A stretch of DNA of 64,000 nucleotides, from contig NHTQ01000001.1 of NCBI GenBank assembly GCA_002166865.1, positions 434,001-498,000 on the forward strand, written 5' to 3'. Shown here piece by piece: positions 1 to 9,460 of this stretch (the first letter of the stretch is position 1; each line of letters opens with the position of its first letter). The notes beneath the pieces were generated by a model that made no database searches, was not told the DNA's origin, and saw only the letters and a program-made list of their open reading frames with translations. The position numbers were made by a program, and so were the translations under genes. Origin of the DNA: Rhodobacteraceae bacterium WFHF2C18. Lineage in GTDB: Bacteria; Pseudomonadota; Alphaproteobacteria; Rhodobacterales; Rhodobacteraceae.

Positions 1-3000
1 GTAGGCGCCGCCCGAGACGCCGCGCAGCAGCACGAACTCGCCGATGGCGTGGAAATCGTAGCCGACCCCGTCGAGGGTGAGCAGGTGCGGGTCGCCCACC
101 GTCCAGGCCACCGGTGTGGCCGGCGGGGGCGGGGGCGCCGGCGAGAGCGACGCGACCTCATCCGCCGTCAGGTTCGTGAAGGTCAGCGTGTTACCGCCCC
201 CGAAATCCACGACCGCGCCACCCGGCCCGTCCTGCGCCTGCTGCAGCGCGGCATCCCGCGCCTCGTCCGTCACCCCGGCGATTTCGACGTCGAAGCCGTC
301 GATGCCCAGTTCGAAGTCCGCGATCCGATTGTTGCCGGTGCCGATGACGAAGGAGTCCTCCCCCGAACCGCCCTCAAGCGTGTCGTCGCCCGCCCGCCCG
401 ATCAGGGTGTCGTTGCCAGCCTTGCCCTGAAGGCGGTTGTCCGCGGCGTCGCCCGCGATCCCGTCGTCACTGTCGGAGCCCCGGAACCATTCGAAGTTGC
501 TGATCTCGTCGACGAAATCCGGATTGCCCCTGTCCGTGACGGTGCCGGCTGCCGCGTCGATGTCGACGCCGGAAAAGTAGTCGCCCGAGTCGTAGCGCAG
601 CCGGTCGAAGCCGGCACCGCCGTCCAGCGTGTCGTTGCCGAAGGCGTCACGCCAGGATTCGCCCGCGTCCGATCCCACGAAACGGTCATCTCCGAAGCTG
701 CCGCGGATTTCCCACACGGAGGAGGTGCCGGTAATGGTGTCGGTGCTGCCGAGACCGTCATCGATGATCTGGCCGGAGGCCAGGCTCAGGTCCACGTCGA
801 TCGGGCCGCCGTCCCGGAAATCCAGCCGCACGAGGCCATCGCCGTTTATATTGTAGGTGTCGGCGCCGGCGCCGCCCGTGGCGCTCATCCACTGCTCGGT
901 GCCCGGGGCAAGGTTGAAGGTATCCCCCGCGGCCGTGCCGCGCAGCGCCAGGCCGCCGATCGTCCAGCCCGCGTCGAGCGGGGTCGCCACCTCGACGAGG
1001 GTATCCGTGCCCGCCGCGCCCTTGTCGACGCTGCCGGTGTTGGCCGTGCCGTCGATGTCGAAGGTGACCGGGCCGCCGAGGCCGGAGTAGTCGATCCCAA
1101 CGAAATCGGACTGCGATCCGGTGAAGTCGATCGTGTCGTCACCGCGCGAGCCGCGGACGAGGTCAAAACCGCTCTGCCCCGCGCCGGTGCCCACGAGGTC
1201 GATCTGGTCATTCCCGGCCCCGCCGTCGAGCGTGTCGTCGCCCGTTGAGCCGGTCAGCGTATCGTTTCCGCCAAGGCCCTCGACACGCGAGAAATCGGCG
1301 TCGGTCGCCAGCTCGATGCGGTCATCGCCGTTCGAGCCGCGGAAGGCCTCGAAATTGCTGAAGGTGTCGGTGAAGGTGCCGCCGCGCTGAAGCGTCCCCG
1401 TGGCCGTGCCGGCATTGCCGTCGATCTCGACCGAGGTGACCACGTCGCGGTCATAACGCAGACGGTCCAGGCCGCCGCCGCCGTCCAGGGTATCGTTGCC
1501 GCCGAAATCGCGGTAGGTCTCGTCGTTGTTCGACCCCGTGAAGGTATCATCGAACTCCGTGCCGTGGATCTCCGATACGGGCTTGGACCCGCCGATCGTC
1601 TCAATGTTGCCGAAGCCGTCATCCGCGATCTGGCCGGTTTGCTGGCTCAGGTCGACATCGATCGCCTGCGTCGCGTCGCGGAAATCCAGCCGGAAGTATC
1701 CGTCCCCGTTCAGGGTGTAGCTGTCGGTTCCGTCACCACCGCGCACGCTGATCCATTGACGGCCCGTTTGCAGCGTCGATGCGAATGCCGTGGTCAGGGA
1801 CAGGTCGAAGCTGTCGTCGCCGGCCGTTCCGCGAAGGCCCAGCCCGCCGGTCGAGCCGCCAGCGTCGAGCGGCTTCACGACGCCACGCAGCGTGTCCGTG
1901 CCGGTGCCGCCCTTGTCGATGACCCCCCGGTCCTGGTAGCCGTCGATCGTCACGCTGATCGGCGTCGCGTTGCCGCCGCCCGCAGCGTAGTCGAGGACCA
2001 CATACCCCGTCTTGATGCCGGTCATGTCGATCGTGTCGTCGCCGGCCGAACCGACCACGCTGTCATACCCCGTGGCGCCGCCGGCATTGTTTCCGGTGAC
2101 GATCAGGTCGTCCCCTGCCGTGCCCGTCAGCGTGTCGTTGTCGTCGCTGCCGGGCACGGGGTTGAGACCGTCGTCGGACTGGATTTCGGCGTTCGTGAGG
2201 TCGGCCGTCGTGAGGCCGCCGAAGAACACCTCGCCCGTGCCGAGGGTGAGAAGCGTTCCGTCGGCCTGCTCGCTGGCGCCCGCCACCGCGGCGTCGACGG
2301 CCGCCTGGTCCAGCCCGGGCACATCGACGACCAGCGTGTCGCGGCCCGGCTGGAAGTCGGTAATGCGGTCGTTGCCGCCCTTGTGCACGAACACGTCGGC
2401 ACCACCGAGCGGGGTGAAGGATCCGTCCCCGTCGAAGCGGTTGTCCACGCCGGCCTCGCCAACAAGCCTGTCGCTGCCGTTCGAGCCGCGCAGCCACTCG
2501 ATCCCGCTGATCGTGTCGGTGAAGAGGCTGCCGTCATTGAGCAGCCCCGTCGCGGTTCCGGCCGAAGCGTCCACGTCGACGGTGCCGAAGGTGAAGCGGT
2601 CATAGCGGACGCGGTCGAAGCCCGCGCCACCGTCGATCACGTTGTTGCCGCCAAAGGCGCGGTAGGATTCGTCAGCGCCCGACCCGAAGAAGGTGTCGTT
2701 GAAGCTGGAGCCCTGGACTTCCCAGAGATCCGACGTGCCACCGATCGTTTCGGTATTGCCGAAGCCGTCGTTCGTGATCTGGTCTGTCGCGAGATTGACC
2801 TCGACGCCTTCCGTGGCGTCACGAAAATCCAGCCGCAGGGTGCCGGGGCCGTTAACGCTGAAGCTATCGGTCCCGTCGCCCGGCTTGACGCTCATCCATT
2901 GCTGGTTGTCCAGGTTGATGGTGTAGCTGTCGTTGCCCGCCGTTCCGTTGACGCCGAGGCCGCCGGTCGTCCAGCCCGAGAAAAGCGGATCCTCGACCCC

Positions 3001-3792
3001 GCGCAGCGTGTCCGTCCCGAGGGTGCCCTTGTCGACCGAGCCGGTATTGGCGGCGCCATCGATGTTCACCGTGATGCTGTTGCCGGCCCCATCCAGAACG
3101 GAATAGTCGATCTCGACCCAGCCGGTTTCGATCGCGCTCATGTCGATCGTGTCGTTGCCGTCCGAGGCGGCCACGTAATCGAAACCGAAACTGCCGCCGT
3201 CGTTGTCGCCGGTCACGATGTAGTCGTCTTCGGGCGTGCCGATCAGGGTGTTACTGTTCTCGGTCCCCTCGATCACGTTGTCCGGCGCCGGATCCGTCGT
3301 CGTGTTGTCCAGGCTTAAGAACGGGATGGCGGTGTCGGGCCCCAGGGCGCCCGTCGTGTTGCTCAGACCGGTGATAGAATTGTTCAGGGTCTCGAACTCG
3401 CCCACGGTGGTCGGGTAGATGAGCGGATCCCCACCGACCTGGAAGATGAAATCGGTCGAGGAGCCATCGGCATCCTGCGACTCGACCACCAGCATGGTGT
3501 GGCTGTCGCCATTGCTGCGCTGGATGTCACCGAAGAAGAAAGTGGTCGAAGGATCATCCGGCAAGGGCGCGGTCCCGCCGGGAATGCCCGAACCGCTGAG
3601 GGCGCCATAAGCGTCGCCGGCTTCGATCGTCACCTCGGGCAGTTCCGTGGCGGTTGCCGGGTCATCCACGGTGTAGGTGAAGCTCGTCTGGCCGGCGGGC
3701 GCCACGATCTCCAGCGTGACGGGGTTGATCGCAGTGGCATCGCCGCTCGTGTTACGCGAGACTTGAAAGCCGGTGAGCGTGAAAGTCGGCAT
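1..3792 (-). CDS. Large RTX-type secreted protein with internal repeats and a vWD-like segment (3' end outside window)
   Basis: 1264 residues are visible in one open frame; the C-terminus lies beyond the left edge. The ATG at 3792 is preceded by AGAGGAA at good spacing. There is no signal peptide, as expected for a type I secretion substrate. After a ~170-residue N-terminal domain come nonapeptide-like Gly/Asp motifs (GNDTLTG, GDDTLDGGAGND) typical of calcium-binding RTX proteins. Three related modules of ~250 residues follow, sharing the motifs 'RLDFRDA', 'DDGFGN.ETIGG' and 'GGAGFDRLRYD'. Modules 1 and 3 are followed by a 'DRITDFQPGRD'-type segment. The last ~30 visible residues ('WTVGDPHLLTLDGVGYDF') match the start of a von Willebrand factor type D domain. 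The protein is strongly acidic. Family membership is seen in the sequence; a role as adhesin or surface-layer-like protein is inference. No transporter gene lies nearby. Confidence 0.85.
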   Translation of the reverse strand, partial: MPTFTLTGFQVSRNTSGDATAINPVTLEIVAPAGQTSFTYTVDDPATATELPEVTIEAGDAYGALSGSGIPGGTAPLPDDPSTTFFFGDIQRSNGDSHTMLVVESQDADGSSTDFIFQVGGDPLIYPTTVGEFETLNNSITGLSNTTGALGPDTAIPFLSLDNTTTDPAPDNVIEGTENSNTLIGTPEDDYIVTGDNDGGSFGFDYVAASDGNDTIDMSAIETGWVEIDYSVLDGAGNSITVNIDGAANTGSVDKGTLGTDTLRGVEDPLFSGWTTGGLGVNGTAGNDSYTINLDNQQWMSVKPGDGTDSFSVNGPGTLRLDFRDATEGVEVNLATDQITNDGFGNTETIGGTSDLWEVQGSSFNDTFFGSGADESYRAFGGNNVIDGGAGFDRVRYDRFTFGTVDVDASAGTATGLLNDGSLFTDTISGIEWLRGSNGSDRLVGEAGVDNRFDGDGSFTPLGGADVFVHKGGNDRITDFQPGRDTLVVDVPGLDQAAVDAAVAGASEQADGTLLTLGTGEVFFGGLTTADLTNAEIQSDDGLNPVPGSDDNDTLTGTAGDDLIVTGNNAGGATGYDSVVGSAGDDTIDMTGIKTGYVVLDYAAGGGNATPISVTIDGYQDRGVIDKGGTGTDTLRGVVKPLDAGGSTGGLGLRGTAGDDSFDLSLTTAFASTLQTGRQWISVRGGDGTDSYTLNGDGYFRLDFRDATQAIDVDLSQQTGQIADDGFGNIETIGGSKPVSEIHGTEFDDTFTGSNNDETYRDFGGNDTLDGGGGLDRLRYDRDVVTSVEIDGNAGTATGTLQRGGTFTDTFSNFEAFRGSNGDDRIELATDADFSRVEGLGGNDTLTGSTGDDTLDGGAGNDQIDLVGTGAGQSGFDLVRGSRGDDTIDFTGSQSDFVGIDYSGLGGPVTFDIDGTANTGSVDKGAAGTDTLVEVATPLDAGWTIGGLALRGTAAGDTFNLAPGTEQWMSATGGAGADTYNINGDGLVRLDFRDGGPIDVDLSLASGQIIDDGLGSTDTITGTSSVWEIRGSFGDDRFVGSDAGESWRDAFGNDTLDGGAGFDRLRYDSGDYFSGVDIDAAAGTVTDRGNPDFVDEISNFEWFRGSDSDDGIAGDAADNRLQGKAGNDTLIGRAGDDTLEGGSGEDSFVIGTGNNRIADFELGIDGFDVEIAGVTDEARDAALQQAQDGPGGAVVDFGGGNTLTFTNLTADEVASLSPAPPPPPATPVAWTVGDPHLLTLDGVGYDFHAIGEFVLLRGVSGGAY
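455..3216 (-). repeat. Three divergent protein-level repeat modules in the RTX gene
   Basis: Module 1 spans about 2464-3216, module 2 about 1314-2100 and module 3 about 455-1197. Each opens with 'GxDxVxGSxGDDTID', passes through a '(V/D)KGxxGTDTL' motif and a 'RLDFRDA' motif, and ends with 'FRGSNGDDRI' or close variants. They align end to end by eye but differ at many residues, so the duplication is old and the DNA is not a simple repeat. Confidence 0.75.
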
Positions 3793-5170
3793 TTGAAAAA
3801 TTCCTCTTTGTGATCCTCGCGCGCAGCGAGCGCAGTCGTATGCCCGAAGTTAATACCGGCGGAACCATCATTATCAAGGAAGAATGTGCAAAGGGCCAGA
3901 AAGCGGCCGGGCCGCTATCGCCGGTCCAGCGAAAAAATGTAGTTTCCGCACAGGGTTGGCAGGTGCCCCCGCGCCCGGCTGTGGTCCGGCAGGCGCTTTG
4001 CCGGGGCGTGCCTGCCACCTGTCCGAAAGCGCGCCATGCGTGGGGATCTGGCGCGCGGAGAGCCAGCCGGCGGGCAGGGCCGGGGCCGCTGCCTGCCACA
4101 GCATGAGCGCCGCGCGTCGATCCACGAGCGGATCAAAGACGCGAAGACCGGATTCACCCCAACCGCTCTGGTGGTAAAGGGGCAGGTCGCGGCCACCTGC
4201 CGGACAGGTGGTCTTGTCGCTGGGTCACCATGCCGGCCGCGCCGACCTTGGCCAGCGACGCAATCGGGGAGCAGAACCTTGCCGTGCCCGCCTGCGGCTG
4301 CGCCATACCGGGCGCGGCCATGTTGCCGGGCCCGCCGTGACCCTGGTGGTCCTGGCCTTTGCTTCGGCGGCCGTGGTTCGCATGGGCGGCGGGCGATATC
4401 GCCCGGCGGATGGTCAGCACCGGGCCGCCGATCGGTTTCCTCCGTGGGCGTCCCCGGCGCGCGTGAGCCCGCGCCGTGACATCCGATCGCCGGTGATGGT
4501 GGCGGAAATGGGGCGCGCGACGTGCGATTCGCCGGCCCAGTTTTTCCGACTGGGCGTCAGTTCTGTTGTATGCGGAAAATTGGTGACGAATTGAGCACAA
4601 GTGCCTTGTCAGGCGCATCGAATATTGTCGAGAAATTGCCGCTGTCCCGACTGTCCTCAATTCGGAAACGAAGTCAGGTGCCGCACATTCGGGCGGCATA
4701 GCGGAGGCCCAAGAAAAATTGGGACACGGATCTTCCAGCCTTGTTTCAGATACGGCAACAAACGACGCTGCCGGGCTGTCGCGTTGATGCATTCGCGGGG
4801 AAATCCGCGCTGTATGTGGCCGATATCACGCCTTTTTTAGGACAAATTTCGTTTTGCCGTTCGGAGCGCGTGAAGTAATACTGACCTCGCCCGACTGGGG
4901 GGTGATGTCTGCAGGTCATGGGGGCGACCGCACGAAAGCGCATCGGTGTGATGCGGGAGAGGTGCGATCGCTTGGCCGATATGCTGCCGGGTGAGCGCAC
5001 CGCGCCGAGACAGGGTCTCGTGCGCTTGGGTCGTCGCTCGGCCGGATCTCTCTCCATCACTCGGGTTTCGTGCAGGTTGCCCGCTGCTGGTCATCGCATC
5101 GCGGGGTGAGATGAAGGTCAAAGCGTGGCCGGGCGCATGGGGCGTCCTGGGTCGCAGTGAGGAGAAGACG
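3793..5170. other. 1.4-kb non-coding divergent region between two RTX genes
   Basis: No convincing gene is visible. The open frames here have atypical compositions (Arg/Ala/Pro/His-rich) and no recognisable domain. The stretch holds the upstream regions of both divergent RTX genes, several CAGGTGG/CCACCTG motifs, one short perfect dyad (4193-4211), and a less GC-rich patch around 4550-4720. It is far longer than needed for two promoters, so a regulatory RNA or long leader is possible but not demonstrated. Confidence 0.6.
4193..4211. promoter_or_regulatory. Dyad CCACCTG-N5-CAGGTGG in RTX intergenic region
   Basis: A perfect 7-bp inverted repeat with a 5-nt spacer, extendable by a G-U and a G-C pair. 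Partial copies of the same half-site (GGCAGGTG near 3959, CTGCCACCTG near 4013) lie further left. It could be a regulator site or a small hairpin; no assignment can be made. Confidence 0.35.
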
Positions 5171-8100
5171 ATGACGAACAACGTCAACGATCCATTCGCG
5201 GACAACCTGATCGGCATGTGGGATTTCCTCGACGGTAGCGAGACGACGGATACCGGAACGGCCGACGGCATCGCCCAGGACGGGCATCTTGACTGCGATG
5301 CCTCGGTTTCCGGTGGCCAGCTCCACACCGGCGGTCACGGCGACCGTTTCGAGGTGGACGGCGGCAATGACGCGCCCTTCAATCTCGCCGAGGGGACCGT
5401 CGCGGTTCAGTTCACGCAGGCCGAGCATCTTGGCGGTTCACCCGACAGCATCGTCAACCGCGGAGAGAAGGCCGACCGCCATGACGAGGGCTGGTTCGAG
5501 ATCAGCGTCACCGAGGAAGGCGCCGTGCAGGCCCAGCACTTCGATGGCGGGACGGGCGCCGCACTGAAGACGGCGGACGGATTTTTCAACGCGGGCGACA
5601 ACGTGAAGGCAAGCTATTCCTGGTCCGAGACCGAGGGGCTTACCTTTCAGGTAGAAAACCTTACGCAGGGGACCGAGACGACCCTGACGGACGACACCAC
5701 CGGCCTGACGATGGATGTCACCGACAATGATGACGAAAGCTGGACCTTCGGCGCACGTGAGACCGACGACGGCAGATATGCGCAGGAATTCAAGGGAGCG
5801 ATCGACTACGTCGCCGTCTATGACCGCGATATCCTGAACACCGGTGATGGCGTCGTCGAGGGCGACAACACCGCCAACGAGATCGATCTGGCCTACACCG
5901 GCGACCCCGAGGGGGACATGATCGACGCGAACGATGCGCCCGACGGCTCCAACGATGACGTGGTCGATGCCGGGGGCGGCGACGACACGGTGCACGCGGC
6001 GCAGGGCGACGACACCGTCTATGCCGGGTCGGGCGACGACTCGGTCGAGGGTGGCACTGGCGACGACCGCCTCGAAGGCGACGCCAATCTGCCGGGCGGT
6101 GATTTCGACGGCGGCAGCGTGCGCGAAAGCTTCGAGTGGGACAAGGCACCGGATCCCAACGGCCCCAACCCGATCGAGGATGGCGACCCGCTTTCGGGTT
6201 TCACCCAAAACACCGGCAATGTCGACGTGACCTTCTCGGTCCGCGACGAGAGCGGCGATGTCAAAACGGAATTCGCCGACAACGACCAGAACGTCTCGGG
6301 CATCGACGGTGGCAGCGAGACGGTCGACGAGAACAGCTCGCTGTCCAGCGATATGGATCATGATAGCGATTCCTCGGCCTACCGCCTGGATTTCTCGAAA
6401 CCGGTCGAAAACGTGGACTTCCGCGTCAACGACATCGACGGCGACGGGCAGGTGCGCGTGCGCGCCTACGACTATCAGGGCAACGAGGTGCCGGTGACGC
6501 TGACCGGCGGCGACGAGCTGACATTGTCGGACAGCGACAGTGACGGGGCGGACGACACCGCCACCAGCAAGGGCGGCTATCAGCCCGATGACACCGATGC
6601 CTATTCGCTCGGGGTCGAGGTCGACGGCCCGGTCTCGCGCATCGACTTAGAGCACGAGATGACCGGCGACTCCGACAGCGGGATCAACGTCACCGACGTG
6701 CATTTCGACGCGCCGACCCCGGACACCGGCGCGGCGGGCGACGACACGCTGTCCGGTGGTGCTGGCGCGGACGAGATCCTGGGCCAGGGCGGCCAGGACA
6801 GCCTCGACGGCGGCGCCGGGACCGATACGGCCGAGGGCAACGCCGGTGACGACACGGTTATCGGCGGCGCCGGCGCGGACAGCCTGGACGGGAACAGCGG
6901 CGACGACCTGATCATCGGCGACGGGGCCGGCACGCCGGTCGAGATCACGGTCAAGGTCAGCGAGGCCAGTTTCAAAAACGGGCTGTTCGCCTATTCCATC
7001 GATCCCGAAACAGGGGATATTTCGAATCGCCAGGAGCTGACCGACAACGTCAAGAACGACATCGGCGAGACCTTCACCTATAACGCGGCGCCCGGTGCGG
7101 TCGTGGGCGTGGGTATCATTAGCCGCGAGGGCGAATTCCTGTCGTCGGGCTACGGCAGCAACGTCGGGCTGAACCCGGACGGCAAGGTGCACACGGTCGG
7201 AGAGGGCACCGAGCCTGACGGCTCCGTCAACATCGGCTTCGAGGATCTGGAAAACCTTGGCAGTGACACGCCGGGCGAGCCTGATTACAACGACGTGGTC
7301 GTCAATGTCGATCTCAACGAGTCCGGGGCCAGCTTCGACAATCCTCATTACGCGTACAGTAGCGATCTGCCGGAAACGGTCGAGGACGGCAATGACACCA
7401 TCGACGGCGGAACCGGTGAAGACACGCTCTTTGGTCAGGGCGGCGACGACGAGATCGAAGGTGGGGCCGGCGCGGACACTCTGGCCGGCGGCACCGGGGA
7501 AAACTACCTGTCCGGCGGTGACGAGGACGACCTCTTCATCGGTGGCGCAGGCGCCGACACCTTCGACGGCGGCCAAGACGAGGACGTGATCGACTACTCC
7601 GGCTCGGACTCGGCGGTGCAGGTGAACCTCGACACCTCGACCCTGTCGGGCGGCGATGCCGGCAACGACAGCATCGCCGGCGGAATCGACGGGATTATCG
7701 GGTCGGACCACGACGACACGCTCATCGGCTTCGATCAGCAGGGCACCTCGGACCCGGACGTGTTCACCAACGTGTTCGAGGGTGGCGCGGGCAACGACAC
7801 GATCGAGGGTCGCGGCGGTGCCGACGAGATGTCGGGCGGTGACGACCGCGACACCTTCATCATCGAGTCGGTCAGCGACGCGGACGGCGATACCGTGGAC
7901 GGCGGTACCGGCGGTGACGATTACGACACGCTGGACCTGACGGGGCTGGGGCCCTTCGAAATCGTCGGAGAAACCACCGACTCCGACGGAGACTCGACGA
8001 GCGGCACGATCAATTTCCAGGACGCGGTCGGCAACACCACCGGCACCCTGCAATACAGCGAGATCGAGAACCTCGTGCCCTGTTTCACGCCCGGCACGGT

Positions 8101-8662
8101 GATCGCTACGCCGCGGGGCGAACGTCTGGTCGAGGACCTGCAGGTCGGTGATCGGATCATCACCCGGGACAACGGCCTTCAGGAGATCCGCTGGATCGGC
8201 CAGCGGCAGCTTACGGGACAGGAACTGTGCCAGGCGCCGCACCTCAAGCCGGTGCTGATCCGCGCCGGGGCGCTTGGCCACGGCCTGCCCGAGCGCGACA
8301 CGCTGGTCAGCCCGCAGCACCGGGTGCTGATCAACAACGATCGCGCCGCGCTGTATTTCGAGGAGCGCGAGGTGCTGGCCGCCGCCAAGCACCTGACCGG
8401 CCTCGACGGGGTCGAGATCGTGGAGGCGCGCGCCGCGACCTACATCCACTTCATGTTCGACCAGCACGAGGTGGTCCTGTCCAACGGCTCCTGGACGGAA
8501 AGCTTCCAGCCGGGCGAACAGGTCCTGGACGGCATGGGCGCGGCGCAGCGTGGCGAACTCTACGAGCTTTTCCCCGAACTGGAGGAGGCCGAAGGGCTGC
8601 AGGCGTACCAGGCCGCGCGCCGTTCGCTGAAACGGCATGAAGCCCGGCTTCTGGTGAAATAA
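5171..8662 (+). CDS. Secreted LamG-like / RTX / DUF4114-like / Hint-domain protein
   Basis: 1163 residues. The ATG at 5171 follows GAGGAGAAG; an alternative ATG at 5111 would add 20 residues. Domain order by eye: an N-terminal LamG/ConA-like fold (~10-220), a first RTX block (~260-305, 'GDDTVYAGSGDDSVEGG'), an unassigned beta-rich domain (~315-515), a second RTX block (~520-590), a DUF4114-like domain (~595-715) ending in 'DYNDVVVNV', a third RTX block (~745-960), and a C-terminal Hint_2 domain beginning 'CFTPGTVIATPRGE'. The Hint part has the nucleophile-position Cys of the hedgehog/intein fold and an 'SPQHRVL' motif, then a ~70-residue tail. There is no signal peptide, so type I export is likely. 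Hint domains can self-cleave, but cleavage here is inference. A hairpin follows the stop codon. Confidence 0.88.
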   Translation: MTNNVNDPFADNLIGMWDFLDGSETTDTGTADGIAQDGHLDCDASVSGGQLHTGGHGDRFEVDGGNDAPFNLAEGTVAVQFTQAEHLGGSPDSIVNRGEKADRHDEGWFEISVTEEGAVQAQHFDGGTGAALKTADGFFNAGDNVKASYSWSETEGLTFQVENLTQGTETTLTDDTTGLTMDVTDNDDESWTFGARETDDGRYAQEFKGAIDYVAVYDRDILNTGDGVVEGDNTANEIDLAYTGDPEGDMIDANDAPDGSNDDVVDAGGGDDTVHAAQGDDTVYAGSGDDSVEGGTGDDRLEGDANLPGGDFDGGSVRESFEWDKAPDPNGPNPIEDGDPLSGFTQNTGNVDVTFSVRDESGDVKTEFADNDQNVSGIDGGSETVDENSSLSSDMDHDSDSSAYRLDFSKPVENVDFRVNDIDGDGQVRVRAYDYQGNEVPVTLTGGDELTLSDSDSDGADDTATSKGGYQPDDTDAYSLGVEVDGPVSRIDLEHEMTGDSDSGINVTDVHFDAPTPDTGAAGDDTLSGGAGADEILGQGGQDSLDGGAGTDTAEGNAGDDTVIGGAGADSLDGNSGDDLIIGDGAGTPVEITVKVSEASFKNGLFAYSIDPETGDISNRQELTDNVKNDIGETFTYNAAPGAVVGVGIISREGEFLSSGYGSNVGLNPDGKVHTVGEGTEPDGSVNIGFEDLENLGSDTPGEPDYNDVVVNVDLNESGASFDNPHYAYSSDLPETVEDGNDTIDGGTGEDTLFGQGGDDEIEGGAGADTLAGGTGENYLSGGDEDDLFIGGAGADTFDGGQDEDVIDYSGSDSAVQVNLDTSTLSGGDAGNDSIAGGIDGIIGSDHDDTLIGFDQQGTSDPDVFTNVFEGGAGNDTIEGRGGADEMSGGDDRDTFIIESVSDADGDTVDGGTGGDDYDTLDLTGLGPFEIVGETTDSDGDSTSGTINFQDAVGNTTGTLQYSEIENLVPCFTPGTVIATPRGERLVEDLQVGDRIITRDNGLQEIRWIGQRQLTGQELCQAPHLKPVLIRAGALGHGLPERDTLVSPQHRVLINNDRAALYFEEREVLAAAKHLTGLDGVEIVEARAATYIHFMFDQHEVVLSNGSWTESFQPGEQVLDGMGAAQRGELYELFPELEEAEGLQAYQAARRSLKRHEARLLVK

Positions 8663-8739
8663 CCGGTTGCAGCCGGCCGGCCCCCGCGGGGCCGGTCCGT
8701 CCGGAATGGGCGCGCGGGGCTGGCCCGGTTTCGGTGTGA

Positions 8740-8774
8740 ACAATCCCGGCCTTGTGTCGGGATTGTTTCGTTGC
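8740..8774 (+). terminator. Hairpin terminator after the Hint/RTX gene
   Basis: A perfect 9-bp stem (ACAATCCCG / CGGGATTGT) with a 9-nt loop, followed by TTCGTT. The tail is only partly T-rich. Position about 80 bp after the stop codon fits a transcription terminator. Confidence 0.6.
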
Positions 8775-8924
8775 GCGGTTGGCCATGGCACGGGGCGGAA
8801 CTGACCGGTTGATGTTTTGCGAAAATTCAGGGCCGGATGGAGTTTTGTGGCGCCCTCACGGGCGCAAATGCAGGTCGTTGGCCCGGGGCTTTGCGGCGGG
8901 GAAATTCAGCCTAGGTGATCAATC

Positions 8925-9458
8925 ATGGACGACGGGATGCCCGACACCGGCGAAGTGATCGATGACCTGTCCCGCCCCGCGCCGCGGGCTGCGACCGGAA
9001 CCGCTTGGGAACTGGTCACCGACGGCGTGATGGGCGGGGTGTCCAGCGGGCAATTGCGGCGCGTCACGGTGCAGGGGCGGCCGGCACTGCGCCTGACCGG
9101 GTCGGTCCGGTTGGAGAACAACGGCGGCTTCGTTCAGGCCGCGCTGGATCTGGCGCCGGGCGGGGCCCCGGTGGATGCCTCCGCCTGGACCGGGATCGAG
9201 ATCGACGTGACGGGCAACGGCGAAACCTACAACCTCCATCTGCGCACCGATGACGTGGCCCGCCCGTGGCAATCCTACCGTCAGGGTTTCCGGGCGCCGG
9301 CCGAGTGGGTCACGCACCGGCTGCCCTTCGCGGATTTCGTGCCGCACCGGATCAAGGCGCCGCTGGATGTCACCCGCCTGCGCCGGATCGGCCTTGTCGC
9401 CATCGGCCGGGCGTTTTCCCCTGACCTGGCCGTGGCAGGCGTGCGGTTCTATGCGTGA
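8925..9458 (+). CDS. CIA30-family protein
   Basis: 177 residues. The pattern 'TDGVMGGVSSG...LRLTGSVRLENNGGF' followed by 'EIDVTGNGETYNLHLRTDD' and 'W.SYRQGF.APAEWVTHRLPF' is that of the NADH:ubiquinone oxidoreductase intermediate-associated protein 30 (CIA30/NDUFAF1) family, a beta-sandwich. In mitochondria this family helps assemble complex I; the bacterial members are mostly uncharacterised, so the role here is open. No signal peptide is seen. AGGTGA stands 8 nt before the ATG. It ends 2 bp before the convergent DUF2177 gene. Confidence 0.8.
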   Translation: MDDGMPDTGEVIDDLSRPAPRAATGTAWELVTDGVMGGVSSGQLRRVTVQGRPALRLTGSVRLENNGGFVQAALDLAPGGAPVDASAWTGIEIDVTGNGETYNLHLRTDDVARPWQSYRQGFRAPAEWVTHRLPFADFVPHRIKAPLDVTRLRRIGLVAIGRAFSPDLAVAGVRFYA

Positions 9459-9460
9459 TC

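Noticed and set aside
455..3216. CRISPR-like or DNA tandem repeats
   Set aside because: The repetition is at protein level, irregular in length and within one open frame; there are no direct repeats of constant length and no cas genes.
4154..4792. 212-codon minus-strand frame in the RTX intergenic region
   Set aside because: Arg/His/Pro-rich with no domain, no ribosome-binding site and overlapping equally long frames on the other strand.
8080..8662. Intein
   Set aside because: The Hint domain is C-terminal, has no following extein and lacks a C-terminal His-Asn splice motif, so it is a Hint_2 domain rather than an intein.
1..8662. Type I secretion genes for the RTX proteins
   Set aside because: No ABC exporter, membrane fusion protein or TolC-like gene is present in the window; the transporter must be elsewhere.
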